This document shows, one piece after another, positions 17,019 to 23,604 of a stretch of 31,257 bases of DNA (positions within the stretch are counted from its first letter, which is position 1; each line of letters starts with the position of its first letter). The notes below the pieces were generated by a model that was not told the DNA's origin, searched no databases, and was given only the letters and a program-made list of their open reading frames with translations. Location: contig NZ_JOIR01000055.1 in NCBI RefSeq assembly GCF_000720115.1, forward strand, positions 1 to 31,257. The letters are read 5' to 3'. A program made the translations under genes and the position numbers. The DNA is from Streptomyces sp. NRRL F-2580. GTDB lineage: Bacteria > Actinomycetota > Actinomycetes > Streptomycetales > Streptomycetaceae.

Positions 17019-17506
17019 TGCACACGGACCGACCCGCGGGTTCCCGCTGAACAGGCTTCAGTTTCCCTGAACCCACGGGGCTCTCCGGGTGTGAGTAGTT
17101 GCGGTACAGAAAGTGCCGTTGAGATTGATCACGGTCCGGCTGGCGTCGGGGTGACCGGGTCCGGCCTCGGGGTCGACGGAACCGTGGTTGGCGCTGCGAT
17201 CATGACCTCGGATGGTCCGGAGGGGGCCGGCCGTGTCCTTCCGGCCACCCTCCCCGTTGGTCGGTTCGACGCATGTTGGGTTGACCCCTCGTCGGGCCCG
17301 TGCAGTCCGCGGCTGCTTCCTTCGCGGCGCGCTCCGCCGCCAGGCCCCCGACGTGCCCAGGCGTGGCTACGATCGTTGTTCGGAAGGCAATCGCATACCG
17401 ACACGAATCGAGGGATCATGCCGATCCAGCAGGCCTACATCGTGAGCTATAGGGCGCGTCATGCCTGGACCTTGGCAACCGGTACGACCCGCACTTTCGC
17501 AACAGG
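17019..17506. other. Gene-free stretch between hypothetical gene and transposase remnant
   Basis: No intact gene is seen. It starts with a palindrome ACCCGCGGGT (17032-17041). A minus-strand decayed coding trace (about 17125-17290) is listed separately. The short frame from ATG 17418 ('MPIQQAYIVSYRARHAW') could be the start of a gene cut off by an insertion. Lower GC than the flanks fits transferred or decayed DNA. Confidence 0.4.
17125..17290 (-). pseudogene. Possible decayed, frameshifted coding trace
   Basis: On the minus strand one frame reads 'GGRKDTAGPLRTIRGHDRSA' then NHGSVDPEAGPGHPDASRTV and INLNGT, with strongly GC-biased third positions. It has no start and loses its codon bias at about 17130; the neighbouring frame then continues as 'FLYRNYSHPESPVG', again with good bias. 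This looks like a coding remnant with a one-base frameshift. I do not recognise the family, and chance cannot be excluded. Confidence 0.25.
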
Positions 17507-17599
17507 TTGAGTCTGCTGCATCGTGGTGCCCTGCGAGAGGCGTTGGCGGAACTGTCCAGCTTTGGGGGCGAGTTCTACTCCTGCCTGACCGCTCGTTCG
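17507..17599 (+). pseudogene. N-terminal remnant of an IS transposase (NF041680-like)
   Basis: From TTG 17507 the frame encodes 'SLLHRGALREALAELSSFGG' and EFYSCLTARS. This is, to my recognition, the N-terminal signature of a common streptomycete transposase family ('MSLLHRRALR.AL.ELSSFR..FY.CLT.R'). After about 31 codons the sequence departs into unrelated low-complexity coding; no DDE core follows. Only the start of the insertion sequence remains. Confidence 0.6.
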
Positions 17600-17995
17600 G
17601 GGCGACGCCCCGCGCCCGCACCTACGATGGCCGCTGAACGCCCGCGTCAACGGTCAAGGGGGCGGCTGCCTGCGAAGGACAGGAAACGGGCACAGGGCGC
17701 TGGGCATGGAGGGGCGCCCGGGAGTGGCCGTGGGGAGGGAACGCGCGGCGAAGCCGCCATGTGAAAGCTGGTAGCGGCTTCGGAGGCGATCAAAGTCCCC
17801 ACGCTCTGACCTGGGCCGCTGGTCTCCCCGGGCTGCAGGATGAGGCCGTAAATCGTGATCCCTGTCAGGGTTTCTCTCTCTGTCTCCCTCGCGCGGGGGA
17901 GATGGCTCATTCTCGGGTATGAAGACCGGGCGCGGGTGCCGGCGTGATGGTGAACGCATGACGAGCTTCTCTGACCTGAGCCAGGTGCCGGGCGC
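17600..17995. other. Gene-free stretch with an inverted repeat
   Basis: No gene is supported. GAAGCCGC (17750-17757) and GCGGCTTC (17774-17781) form a perfect 8-bp inverted repeat around a 16-base spacer. A pyrimidine-rich tract with repeated TCTCTC sits near 17870-17890. The region should also carry the promoter of the two membrane genes that follow. Confidence 0.4.
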
Positions 17996-18532
17996 ATGAA
18001 CGCGAAGGCGATAGAAGCCGCCGCTCGGCGGTGGCGGCCGGCGCGCCACCCGACCGCGGTGACCCGCACATGGGCCTGGCCCGCCTACATGTCCGTACTC
18101 GCCCAACTGGTCTATGCGGGGGAGAAGGGCTCCTATGCGGCGCAGGGTCGCCTGGGCATTCCCGGTGGGCCGTTGGTGAGCGCCTCGCAATATGCCGAGA
18201 CTTCTGATGTCGCGCTCACCCAGTGGACGCTGGCCCTACTTGGTCTGTTGTCTGCCGCAATCGCGCTCGCCGCCGTACGGCCGTGGGGCGGTCTGGCACC
18301 GCGCCCGCTGCTGCTCCTTGGGCTGTGGGCAACGGGTGCTCTGGCGGCGGTCAGCCAAATCCACGTGGTACGGGACGTCCTCTTTCCCACCGGTCCGGGG
18401 GGATGGTCGGTGTGGGCTGCTGTTCAGGGAGGCGCCGGCCTCTGCCTCTGGCTGGCCACGGCCTGGATCTTCACTCTCCGTCTGGGATGCGACACCACAG
18501 CCGTGGCGAACACGGGGCGGGATCCGGGGTGA
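17996..18532 (+). CDS. Four-TM membrane protein, first of a paralogous pair
   Basis: This 178-residue integral membrane protein has four hydrophobic helices at about 28-45, 72-92, 100-120 and 135-158. The segment 'LAAVRPWGGLAPRPLLLLGL' matches 'LVTLRPWGRTLPRRLLTVPM' in the next gene, so the two are tandem paralogs. The general pattern (start 'W.AYMSVLAQL', long first loop, 'RPWG' between TM2 and TM3) recalls DUF3995-like actinobacterial membrane proteins. The function is unknown. The start is ATG 17996 with an AGGTG-like ribosome-binding site. The stop overlaps the next start in GTGA. Confidence 0.75.
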   Translation: MNAKAIEAAARRWRPARHPTAVTRTWAWPAYMSVLAQLVYAGEKGSYAAQGRLGIPGGPLVSASQYAETSDVALTQWTLALLGLLSAAIALAAVRPWGGLAPRPLLLLGLWATGALAAVSQIHVVRDVLFPTGPGGWSVWAAVQGGAGLCLWLATAWIFTLRLGCDTTAVANTGRDPG

Positions 18533-19083
18533 AGGAGGCGGTGGAGACGCGGACTGCGATGGACCGCGCTTTGTCAGTACGGCGATGGGCCGCTTACGCG
18601 ACCTGTGCATGGAGCCTCGCTGGCTATGGAACTCTGAAACTCTATTGGGCGTTGGGCGGTACGGCGCTCACCTCCACTGCCCCCTTGCCGCGTTCGGCCC
18701 GTGAGGAGCTCGTCGCGCAAACTCCCGGCACCATCGCCGGTCACTGGATATCGGTGGGCCTCGTCGTCTTGGGTGTATTGGCGGTGCTCGTTACCCTGCG
18801 GCCCTGGGGACGTACGCTGCCCCGCCGGCTTTTGACCGTACCGATGTGGGTCATCGGATGTCTCATGGTGTTGCGGGCGTGTGGCGCGCTGGGTTTTGGA
18901 TTCATCGGTGACGTCATGGTGTTGACGGGCAGCGTTCACGTGGCTCCGTCCGACGTGGAGATCGCGCGCCATCTGTCCCGTGTGGACCTGCTGCTCTGGT
19001 CACCCTACTTCCTGGTCTGGGGCCTGCTGTGGGGTGCAACCGCATGGGCCACCCCCATGCGCCCAGCTCGCAGCCGTCCGTAA
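18529..19083 (+). CDS. Four-TM membrane protein, second of a paralogous pair
   Basis: This 184-residue integral membrane protein is paralogous to the upstream product. It opens with 'RRWAAYATCAWSLAGYGTLK' and LYWALGGT, a pattern I associate with DUF3995-like proteins, and has helices at about 17-37, 70-92, 102-125 and 155-176. GTG 18529 overlaps the previous stop (GTGA), so coupled translation is likely. GTG 18541 is an alternative but is only 2 bases behind an AGGAGG. The first ~12 residues are therefore uncertain. The function is unknown; a role as partner subunits of one membrane complex is only inferred from the pairing. Confidence 0.72.
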   Translation: MKEAVETRTAMDRALSVRRWAAYATCAWSLAGYGTLKLYWALGGTALTSTAPLPRSAREELVAQTPGTIAGHWISVGLVVLGVLAVLVTLRPWGRTLPRRLLTVPMWVIGCLMVLRACGALGFGFIGDVMVLTGSVHVAPSDVEIARHLSRVDLLLWSPYFLVWGLLWGATAWATPMRPARSRP

Positions 19084-19385
19084 GCCCGGGGCGTCAGGCA
19101 GACCGACCGCAAAGCCGGCAGGGACCGGACGATTGCCCCGGGTCGTAAGCCCCCGGCCGGGCGTTCCAGTTCCTGCCCCTGGACGGGCTGTCCGGCTGGA
19201 ACAGGAGGAAGCCGGCCTCGGCCGTCGGCTGCTGTCTATCCCCTTGCGGCCAGGTCATCTCTGACGCCTGCCTGGGCGGGTACACGAGCCGCGCCTTCCT
19301 GGACATCGGTCCCGCTACCCGGCCTGTTCGACCAGGCCTGCCGGGGCTGCTCACTCGGCGTGGGTGCCTCTGGCGGGTTGATCGC
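19084..19385. other. Gene-free stretch
   Basis: No intact gene. A short plus-strand frame around 19190-19340 ('CLSPCGQVISDACLGGYTSR') has protein-like flavour but no start, no family match I can name and no clear codon bias. I see no strong terminator. Confidence 0.35.
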
Positions 19386-19440
19386 TTGAGCGCGCCACGC
19401 CCATGCACTATCTTGAACATGTTCAGTTGAACGCGTTCAA
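19386..19440 (+). promoter_or_regulatory. Promoter with two tandem palindromic operators
   Basis: TTGAGC (19386-19391), a 17-base spacer and TATCTT (19409-19414) form a plausible sigma-70-type promoter. Directly on and after the -10 lie two palindromes: TGAACATGTTCA (19414-19425) and TTGAACGCGTTCAA (19427-19440). Their centres are 14 bp apart. The second ends 10 bases before the GTG start of the downstream gene. The arrangement is that of a TetR-type repressor operator pair. The second also fits TnnAACnnGTTnnA, the KstR pattern. Confidence 0.7.
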
Positions 19441-19450
19441 AGGGGGAAGC

Positions 19451-20143
19451 GTGTCCGAAGTGCAGAAGGTGTCGGCCCGGCAGACGGGGTGGGCCGTGGC
19501 GGCTGTGGTGGTCGCCGCGGCCGTGACCGTGGGCGGATTGATCATGTTCTTCGCGGTCGCCGAGCTCTTCGTGTTCACCGCGTTGGCGGTGGCGATCCCG
19601 CTCCAACTGCGCAAACATCCCAAGGCCTTTGCTCGCACGTGCATCTTCCTGAGCTCCGGGCTGCTGGTCTGGGGGGTGTTCGGCCTGCTCGTCGGTATGT
19701 TTCTGTTCCTACCTGCAGCCGTACTGCTCCTGTTCGCAGCCCTCGCTGACGCCGATAACCGTCCGGGAGGATGGTGGGTCGCGGCTTCCCCGATCGCAGC
19801 CGCGCTCGCCCTGGCATTGGCTTTTGCCGTGCCGTCGCACTCCGGGAACGAGCAGACATTCAAGTACGCCTTCTACGCGAACCTCGACTCCGTCAGCCGG
19901 CTTCACGACCCCCTCTTCAATAAGCGCAAGGAGCGGCTCAAGGAGTTCGGGGCGACGAACGTGTCCTTCACCGAGAAGGAAGAGGGCCGGCTCATGCTGA
20001 CGGTGCAGGTGCCCGAGGAATTTCACGGACAGGTCAGGCACAAGCTCGAGTGGGAGATCATGGATATCTCAGGAGTCGTCGCTCTGTGCTATGGCACCTA
20101 CGACGCCTCCCAGCAAGCGACCTGCGAGCCTGAACGGATTTAG
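19451..20143 (+). CDS. Membrane protein with soluble C-terminal domain, under a two-operator promoter
   Basis: This 230-residue protein has four hydrophobic helices: about 12-33, 35-52, 62-95 (probably two close helices) and 108-127. A hydrophilic C-terminal domain follows (about 130-230: 'QTFKYAFYANLDSVSRLHDP', 'FGATNVSFTEKEEGRLMLTV', 'ICPE'-like ending CEPERI). The C-terminal part looks like a small alpha/beta sensor or binding domain but I do not recognise it. GTG 19451 is chosen because AGGGGGA lies 3-4 bases upstream and the operators end just before it; an upstream ATG at 19403 would put the operators inside the gene. The function is unknown. No regulator gene is adjacent, so the repressor must be elsewhere. 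Confidence 0.75.
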   Translation: MSEVQKVSARQTGWAVAAVVVAAAVTVGGLIMFFAVAELFVFTALAVAIPLQLRKHPKAFARTCIFLSSGLLVWGVFGLLVGMFLFLPAAVLLLFAALADADNRPGGWWVAASPIAAALALALAFAVPSHSGNEQTFKYAFYANLDSVSRLHDPLFNKRKERLKEFGATNVSFTEKEEGRLMLTVQVPEEFHGQVRHKLEWEIMDISGVVALCYGTYDASQQATCEPERI

Positions 20144-20356
20144 CCGACGCCACTCACGGGCGCGACTGCGGCCTCTGTGGAGGCTCCGAACGGCCAGAAC
20201 GAAGACGGCCGCTCTCGGTTTCCGGTGCGGTGACTCCGCCCATTTGTGGTGAGTCGACTGCGACCGAATCGCGACCACGCCGACGGCTTTCGCCCGACAC
20301 CGTGCGAAGCCGGTACCGGCCCTTGGGGAGGACCGGCACGGGCAGTAGCGACTTCT

Positions 20357-20560
20357 CTATGGGCTGGTGGGTGCGGTCACTGAGCGCTGGCGCAGGGCTG
20401 CGAAGTCGGCTTGGGCCGCTTCGACGGCCTCGGGGTACGCCTGGGCCTTGTGGTGTTCGGCGAGGGCCCGGTAGACGCTCGCGACGGAAGGGCTCTGCCC
20501 CGCCACATAGCCGCGCACGGGGCCGTCGACGAAGGTGAAGGCGTGCGGGTAACACCTCCG
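20357..20560 (-). pseudogene. C-terminal remnant of an unidentified gene
   Basis: The minus-strand frame reads 'YPHAFTFVDGPVRGYVAGQS', then PSVASVYRALAEHHKAQAYP and EAVEAAQADFAALRQR, ending at position 20357. It has clean coding bias and a helical, conserved look. Upstream of about 20560 the frame turns into low-complexity sequence without a start. It is best read as a 5'-truncated gene. I cannot name the family. Confidence 0.45.
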
Positions 20561-20888
20561 GCCAGGCCAGATTCTTCTGTGGGGAACAGCGGCCTTCGTG
20601 TTCGGCGCACCCGTGGGACTCATGGGGAACGTAGCCCGAACGCCCGGAGTGGGTGGCCTTCTGTTCCGTCTGGTTGTTCCTCTCACCGCCTTCTTCGAGG
20701 CGACTCAGCGATTGAGCGTGGAGGCGGACTCGGAGGGGGCGGTTTTCGCTCTGACCTGGAACGTAACGCGCGTTGCGGCATGCGTCGCCGCCGTCGCTCT
20801 CATCGGGCACACCGTGTGGAGCTGGCGCGCCCGGCGTAGCCGAGCCGCCGGGTCGAGGGAAGCGGCCGCGCCTGCAAGGCGCCTTTGA
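20549..20888 (+). pseudogene. 5'-truncated membrane protein gene
   Basis: From just after a TAA near 20548 the plus frame reads 'PGQILLWGTAAFVFGAPVGL' and MGNVARTPGVGGLLFRLVVP, then a second hydrophobic segment 'VAACVAAVALIGHTVWSW' and an Arg-rich tail to TGA 20886-20888. A GTG at 20598 could start a 96-residue product, but coding-like sequence extends upstream of it until the break, so the gene has lost its 5' end. It abuts the oppositely oriented remnant at the same point. Confidence 0.45.
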
Positions 20889-20971
20889 CCCAGCGGGGAA
20901 GGCCCGTGATCCGGGGTGCCGCCCCGCAATCTCGGTGGACAGGGTCGGCGGGCTGTTCGATAGTCCCGCCC

Positions 20972-21346
20972 ATGGCTTCTCTCGTACGACACATCACAGT
21001 CGACTGCTCCGACGCCTACGGCCTCGGGCAGTTCTGGGCCGCCGTCCTGGACGGCTCTCTCGCCGACGACGACTTCCCCGGGGACCCCGAGGCGCTGGTC
21101 ACGGCGCCCGGCTCGACGCTGCTCTTCGTGACGGTTCCCGATGCCAAGAGCGTCAAGAACCGTGTGCACGTGGACCTACAGCCACAGGACCGCACGCGCG
21201 ACGAGGAGGTGGAGCGCATCGTCGCCCTGGGCGCCACCGTCGTCGGCGACCACCGGAGGCCGGACGGGACCGGGTGGGTGACGCTCGCCGACCCCGAGGG
21301 CAACGAGTTCTGCGTCGAGCGGAGCGCCGCCGAAAGGGCGAAGTGA
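20972..21346 (+). CDS. VOC superfamily (glyoxalase-like) protein
   Basis: This 124-residue protein has the betaalphabetabetabeta vicinal-oxygen-chelate fold of the Glyoxalase_6 type. Landmarks are 'LVRHITVDCSDAYGLGQFW' at the start, 'NRVHVDLQPQDRTRDEEVE' in the middle, and the typical closing 'WVTLADPEGNEFCVE'. Candidate metal or substrate ligands are His11 or so, His in VHVDL and the final Glu. Many members confer resistance to or modify small molecules; the substrate here is unknown. ATG 20972 starts the domain directly; a longer frame from 20885 adds non-domain residues and is not preferred. Confidence 0.85.
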   Translation: MASLVRHITVDCSDAYGLGQFWAAVLDGSLADDDFPGDPEALVTAPGSTLLFVTVPDAKSVKNRVHVDLQPQDRTRDEEVERIVALGATVVGDHRRPDGTGWVTLADPEGNEFCVERSAAERAK

Positions 21347-21712
21347 GCCCCGGCGGACCCCCGCTGCGACGGGACGGCCCGGGCTGACGCCGGTCGGCAC
21401 GATGGCCGCCGGCCAGCCGCCGCCAGGTGTGTGCCGGAGCCCCGATGACCGGCCCGGCCGGAACGCCGGGATCCCGCCCGGCCGGTTGGGGCGGGGGTGG
21501 GTGTGTGTTGGGGTGATCCCCGCAGGGTGCCGAACGCAAGGTGCCTGCGCTTTCCGACCCCTGGAAACGTTCGGCGCCCGAGGAGACGCCCCGGCGCGCG
21601 CCCGCCCCCGCCGCAACCCGCCCCCGCCGACCCCGCACGCGCGGCGCAGCCAACCGGCCCGAGCGGCGCAGCCAACCGGCCCGAGCGGCCCGCGCAGCGA
21701 GCCGCCCCGTCG
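21347..21712. other. Gene-free stretch containing a G-rich tract
   Basis: No gene is supported. A G/T-rich tract near 21480-21515 (GGGGCGGGGGTGGGTGTG) could form unusual structure. A 22-bp tandem duplication is listed separately. The region lies between convergent genes and should hold terminators, but no clean hairpin is obvious. Confidence 0.4.
21642..21685. repeat. 22-bp tandem duplication
   Basis: A 22-base unit beginning CGGCGCAGCCAACC occurs at 21642-21663 and exactly again at 21664-21685, then a partial third unit follows. It lies just 3' of the ferredoxin gene stop, outside coding sequence. Confidence 0.75.
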
Positions 21713-21946
21713 CTATTCCTCCGGTGGGAAGACCGGTTCGCCCGTGGCGGCCAGCGTGATCAGGATGGCCTCCACCGGGCAGCCTTCGGCCGCCGTGAGG
21801 ATCGGTTCGTTCGCGTCCGACTGCGGGGTGCGGGGGTGGGACTGGCGCGCCGAGTCCAGGACGAAGCCGTCCGGGGCGTGGTTCACGCACATGCCCGAGC
21901 CGATGCAGACCCCCCGGTCCACCTCGACCTGCCAGCGGTCACCCAT
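21713..21946 (-). CDS. [3Fe-4S]-type ferredoxin
   Basis: This 77-residue ferredoxin has three cluster cysteines, Cys14 and Cys20 in 'CIGSGMC' and Cys56 in 'GCPVEAI'. It lacks the fourth cysteine found in [4Fe-4S] relatives, as in the small actinobacterial ferredoxins that feed electrons to cytochrome P450s. The C-terminal tail is acidic. It starts with an ATG overlapping the dehydrogenase stop (TGATG), so it is translated with it. No P450 gene lies in the window, so its electron acceptor is encoded elsewhere or is another oxygenase. Confidence 0.9.
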   Translation of the reverse strand: MGDRWQVEVDRGVCIGSGMCVNHAPDGFVLDSARQSHPRTPQSDANEPILTAAEGCPVEAILITLAATGEPVFPPEE

Positions 21947-23424
21947 CAGGCACCCGCCTCGCCCGCACCCGGCGCATACGTCGCCGGGAGGTGGATCATC
22001 TTGTGCTCCAGGTACTCGCTCAGCCCCTCCGGGCCGAACTCCCGGCCCACGCCGCTGTTCTTGTAGCCGCCGAACGGGCCGAGCATGTCCAGGCTGAAGG
22101 TGTTGACGTTGAAGGTGCCGGTGCGGATCTGCCGCCCGAAGTCGATGCCGTGCTCGACGTCGCCGGTCCAGACGCTGCCGCTGAGGCCGAACTCCGAGTC
22201 GTTGGCCACCCGTACCGCCTCCGCCTCGTCCCCGTACGGGATCAGGCAGACGACCGGGCCGAAGATCTCCTCGCGCGCGATCCGCATGGAGTTGTCCACG
22301 TCCCCGAAGAGGGTGGGCTCCACGTACCAGCCGCGGTTCAGGCCCGCCGGGCGGCCGCCGCCCGACAGGACCTTCGCGCCCTCCTCCTGGCCGATCCGGA
22401 TGTAGTCCAGGGAGCGCTGCTGCTGGCGCTGGGCCACGAGCGGGCCGAGCTGCGTCGCCGGGTCGAGCGGGTCGCCGACCACCAGCGCGCCGGCCGCCGC
22501 CGCGAGGGCCTCGGCCACCTCCTCGTACCGGCTGCGCGGGGCGAGGATGCGGGTCTGGGCCACGCACGCCTGGCCGTTGTTCATCCAGGCTGCGGGCACG
22601 ATCCCGGCGATGGTCGTGTCGAGGTCGGCATCGGGCAGGATCACGGCGGCTGACTTGCCGCCGAGTTCGAGGGTGACCCGGGTGAGGTTGCGGGCGGCGA
22701 CCTCCATGACGCGCCTGCCCGCGGCGACCGAGCCGGTGAAGGCGACCTTGTCGATGCCGGGGTGGCCGACCAGGTACTCGCTGACCTCGCGGTCGGCGGG
22801 CAGGATCGACAGCACGCCCTCGGGGAGTCCGGCCTCCCGCGCGATGTCGGCGAGGATGTAGGAGTCGAGCGGTGCTTCGGGGGACGGCTTGAGGATCACC
22901 GTGGAGCCCGTCAGCAGCGCCGGGGCCAGTTTGGCCGCCGCCACGAACTGCGGGACGTTCCACGGGATGACGGCGGCGACCACGCCCACCGGCTCCCGGC
23001 GCACCAGGATCGGGCCGAGCACGCCCTGGCGGTGCTCCTCGTACGGGTAGGCGCGCGCGACGGTGATCGCGGCGTCGTAGACCATCATCGGGCCCAGCGC
23101 CTGGGCGAGGACGCTCCAGGAGTACGGGGACCCGTTCTGGGAGCTGATCGAGCGGGCGATCTCCTCGTGCCGGACCGCGATGGCGTCCTTGATCCGGGTG
23201 ACGACGGCGATGCGCTCGTCCAGCGTCATCCGCGGCCAGGGCCCCTCGTCGAACGCCTTGCGCGCGGCGGCGACGGCGCGGTCCACATCCGCCTTCGAGG
23301 CGTGCGGGACGGAGCCGATGACCTGCTCGGTGTGGGGGGAGACGATCCGGATCGTGTCGGTGCCCAGCGGATCCGTCCACTCCCCGCCGATGAACAGTTG
23401 TCCGTGTTCCACGAGCTCGGTCAT
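21946..23424 (-). CDS. NAD(P)-dependent aldehyde dehydrogenase
   Basis: This 492-residue ALDH-superfamily enzyme oxidises an aldehyde to the acid. Key residues are visible: Asn156 in 'IPWNVP', Lys179 in 'LKPSPEAP', Glu253 in 'LELGGKSA' and the catalytic Cys287 in 'NNGQACVAQTR'. The end '...EYLEHKMIHLP' is typical of the group found beside ferredoxins and P450s in actinobacterial steroid, terpene and alkane pathways. The substrate is not determined. The ATG at 23424 follows AGGAGGCC. The upstream region carries a perfect inverted repeat over the likely promoter, so it is probably repressed by a TetR-type regulator. Confidence 0.92.
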   Translation of the reverse strand: MTELVEHGQLFIGGEWTDPLGTDTIRIVSPHTEQVIGSVPHASKADVDRAVAAARKAFDEGPWPRMTLDERIAVVTRIKDAIAVRHEEIARSISSQNGSPYSWSVLAQALGPMMVYDAAITVARAYPYEEHRQGVLGPILVRREPVGVVAAVIPWNVPQFVAAAKLAPALLTGSTVILKPSPEAPLDSYILADIAREAGLPEGVLSILPADREVSEYLVGHPGIDKVAFTGSVAAGRRVMEVAARNLTRVTLELGGKSAAVILPDADLDTTIAGIVPAAWMNNGQACVAQTRILAPRSRYEEVAEALAAAAGALVVGDPLDPATQLGPLVAQRQQQRSLDYIRIGQEEGAKVLSGGGRPAGLNRGWYVEPTLFGDVDNSMRIAREEIFGPVVCLIPYGDEAEAVRVANDSEFGLSGSVWTGDVEHGIDFGRQIRTGTFNVNTFSLDMLGPFGGYKNSGVGREFGPEGLSEYLEHKMIHLPATYAPGAGEAGA

Positions 23425-23453
23425 GGCTGAGGCCTCCTGCGGCTTGGCGTTCC

Positions 23454-23471
23454 AGAACTGATACCAGTTCT
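23454..23471. promoter_or_regulatory. Perfect inverted repeat (operator) upstream of the ALDH-ferredoxin operon
   Basis: AGAACTG-ATAC-CAGTTCT is perfect over 7-bp arms, 30 bases upstream of the ALDH start. It is followed by another half-site AGTTC (23472-23476 region). The half-site AGAAC/GTTCT is the same as in KstR-like sites, but the spacing differs (8 rather than 2 bases between AAC and GTT), so a different TetR-family protein may bind. Confidence 0.65.
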
Positions 23472-23561
23472 AGTTCGAGGAGTCCACGGCCAGGGCGGAA
23501 CGGCGGAGAAGATCCAACGACTAGTCAGAAGGGAGCGGAAGTGGTCGACTTGGGCTACTAC

Positions 23562-23575
23562 TGAAACACGTTCTC
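23562..23575. promoter_or_regulatory. KstR-like operator upstream of the MBL-fold gene
   Basis: TGAAACACGTTCTC matches seven of the eight fixed positions of TnnAACnnGTTnnA. It begins right after a TACTAC -10-like hexamer (23556-23561), the same geometry as at the kstR promoter, and lies 30 bases before the MBL-fold start codon. Confidence 0.5.
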
Positions 23576-23604
23576 GTCAGAGGGCGGCGACGGGCGGAGG
23601 GCTC

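Noticed and set aside
17091..17510. 139-codon plus-strand open frame in the gene-free stretch
   Set aside because: It has no domain, weak codon bias and no ribosome-binding site, and opposes a minus-strand trace with better bias.
15899..21400. Intact integrated plasmid or prophage bounded by a tRNA att site
   Set aside because: No tRNA gene or direct att duplication was seen, and only an integrase tail and a transposase head remain; it is better described as a scar-rich accessory stretch.
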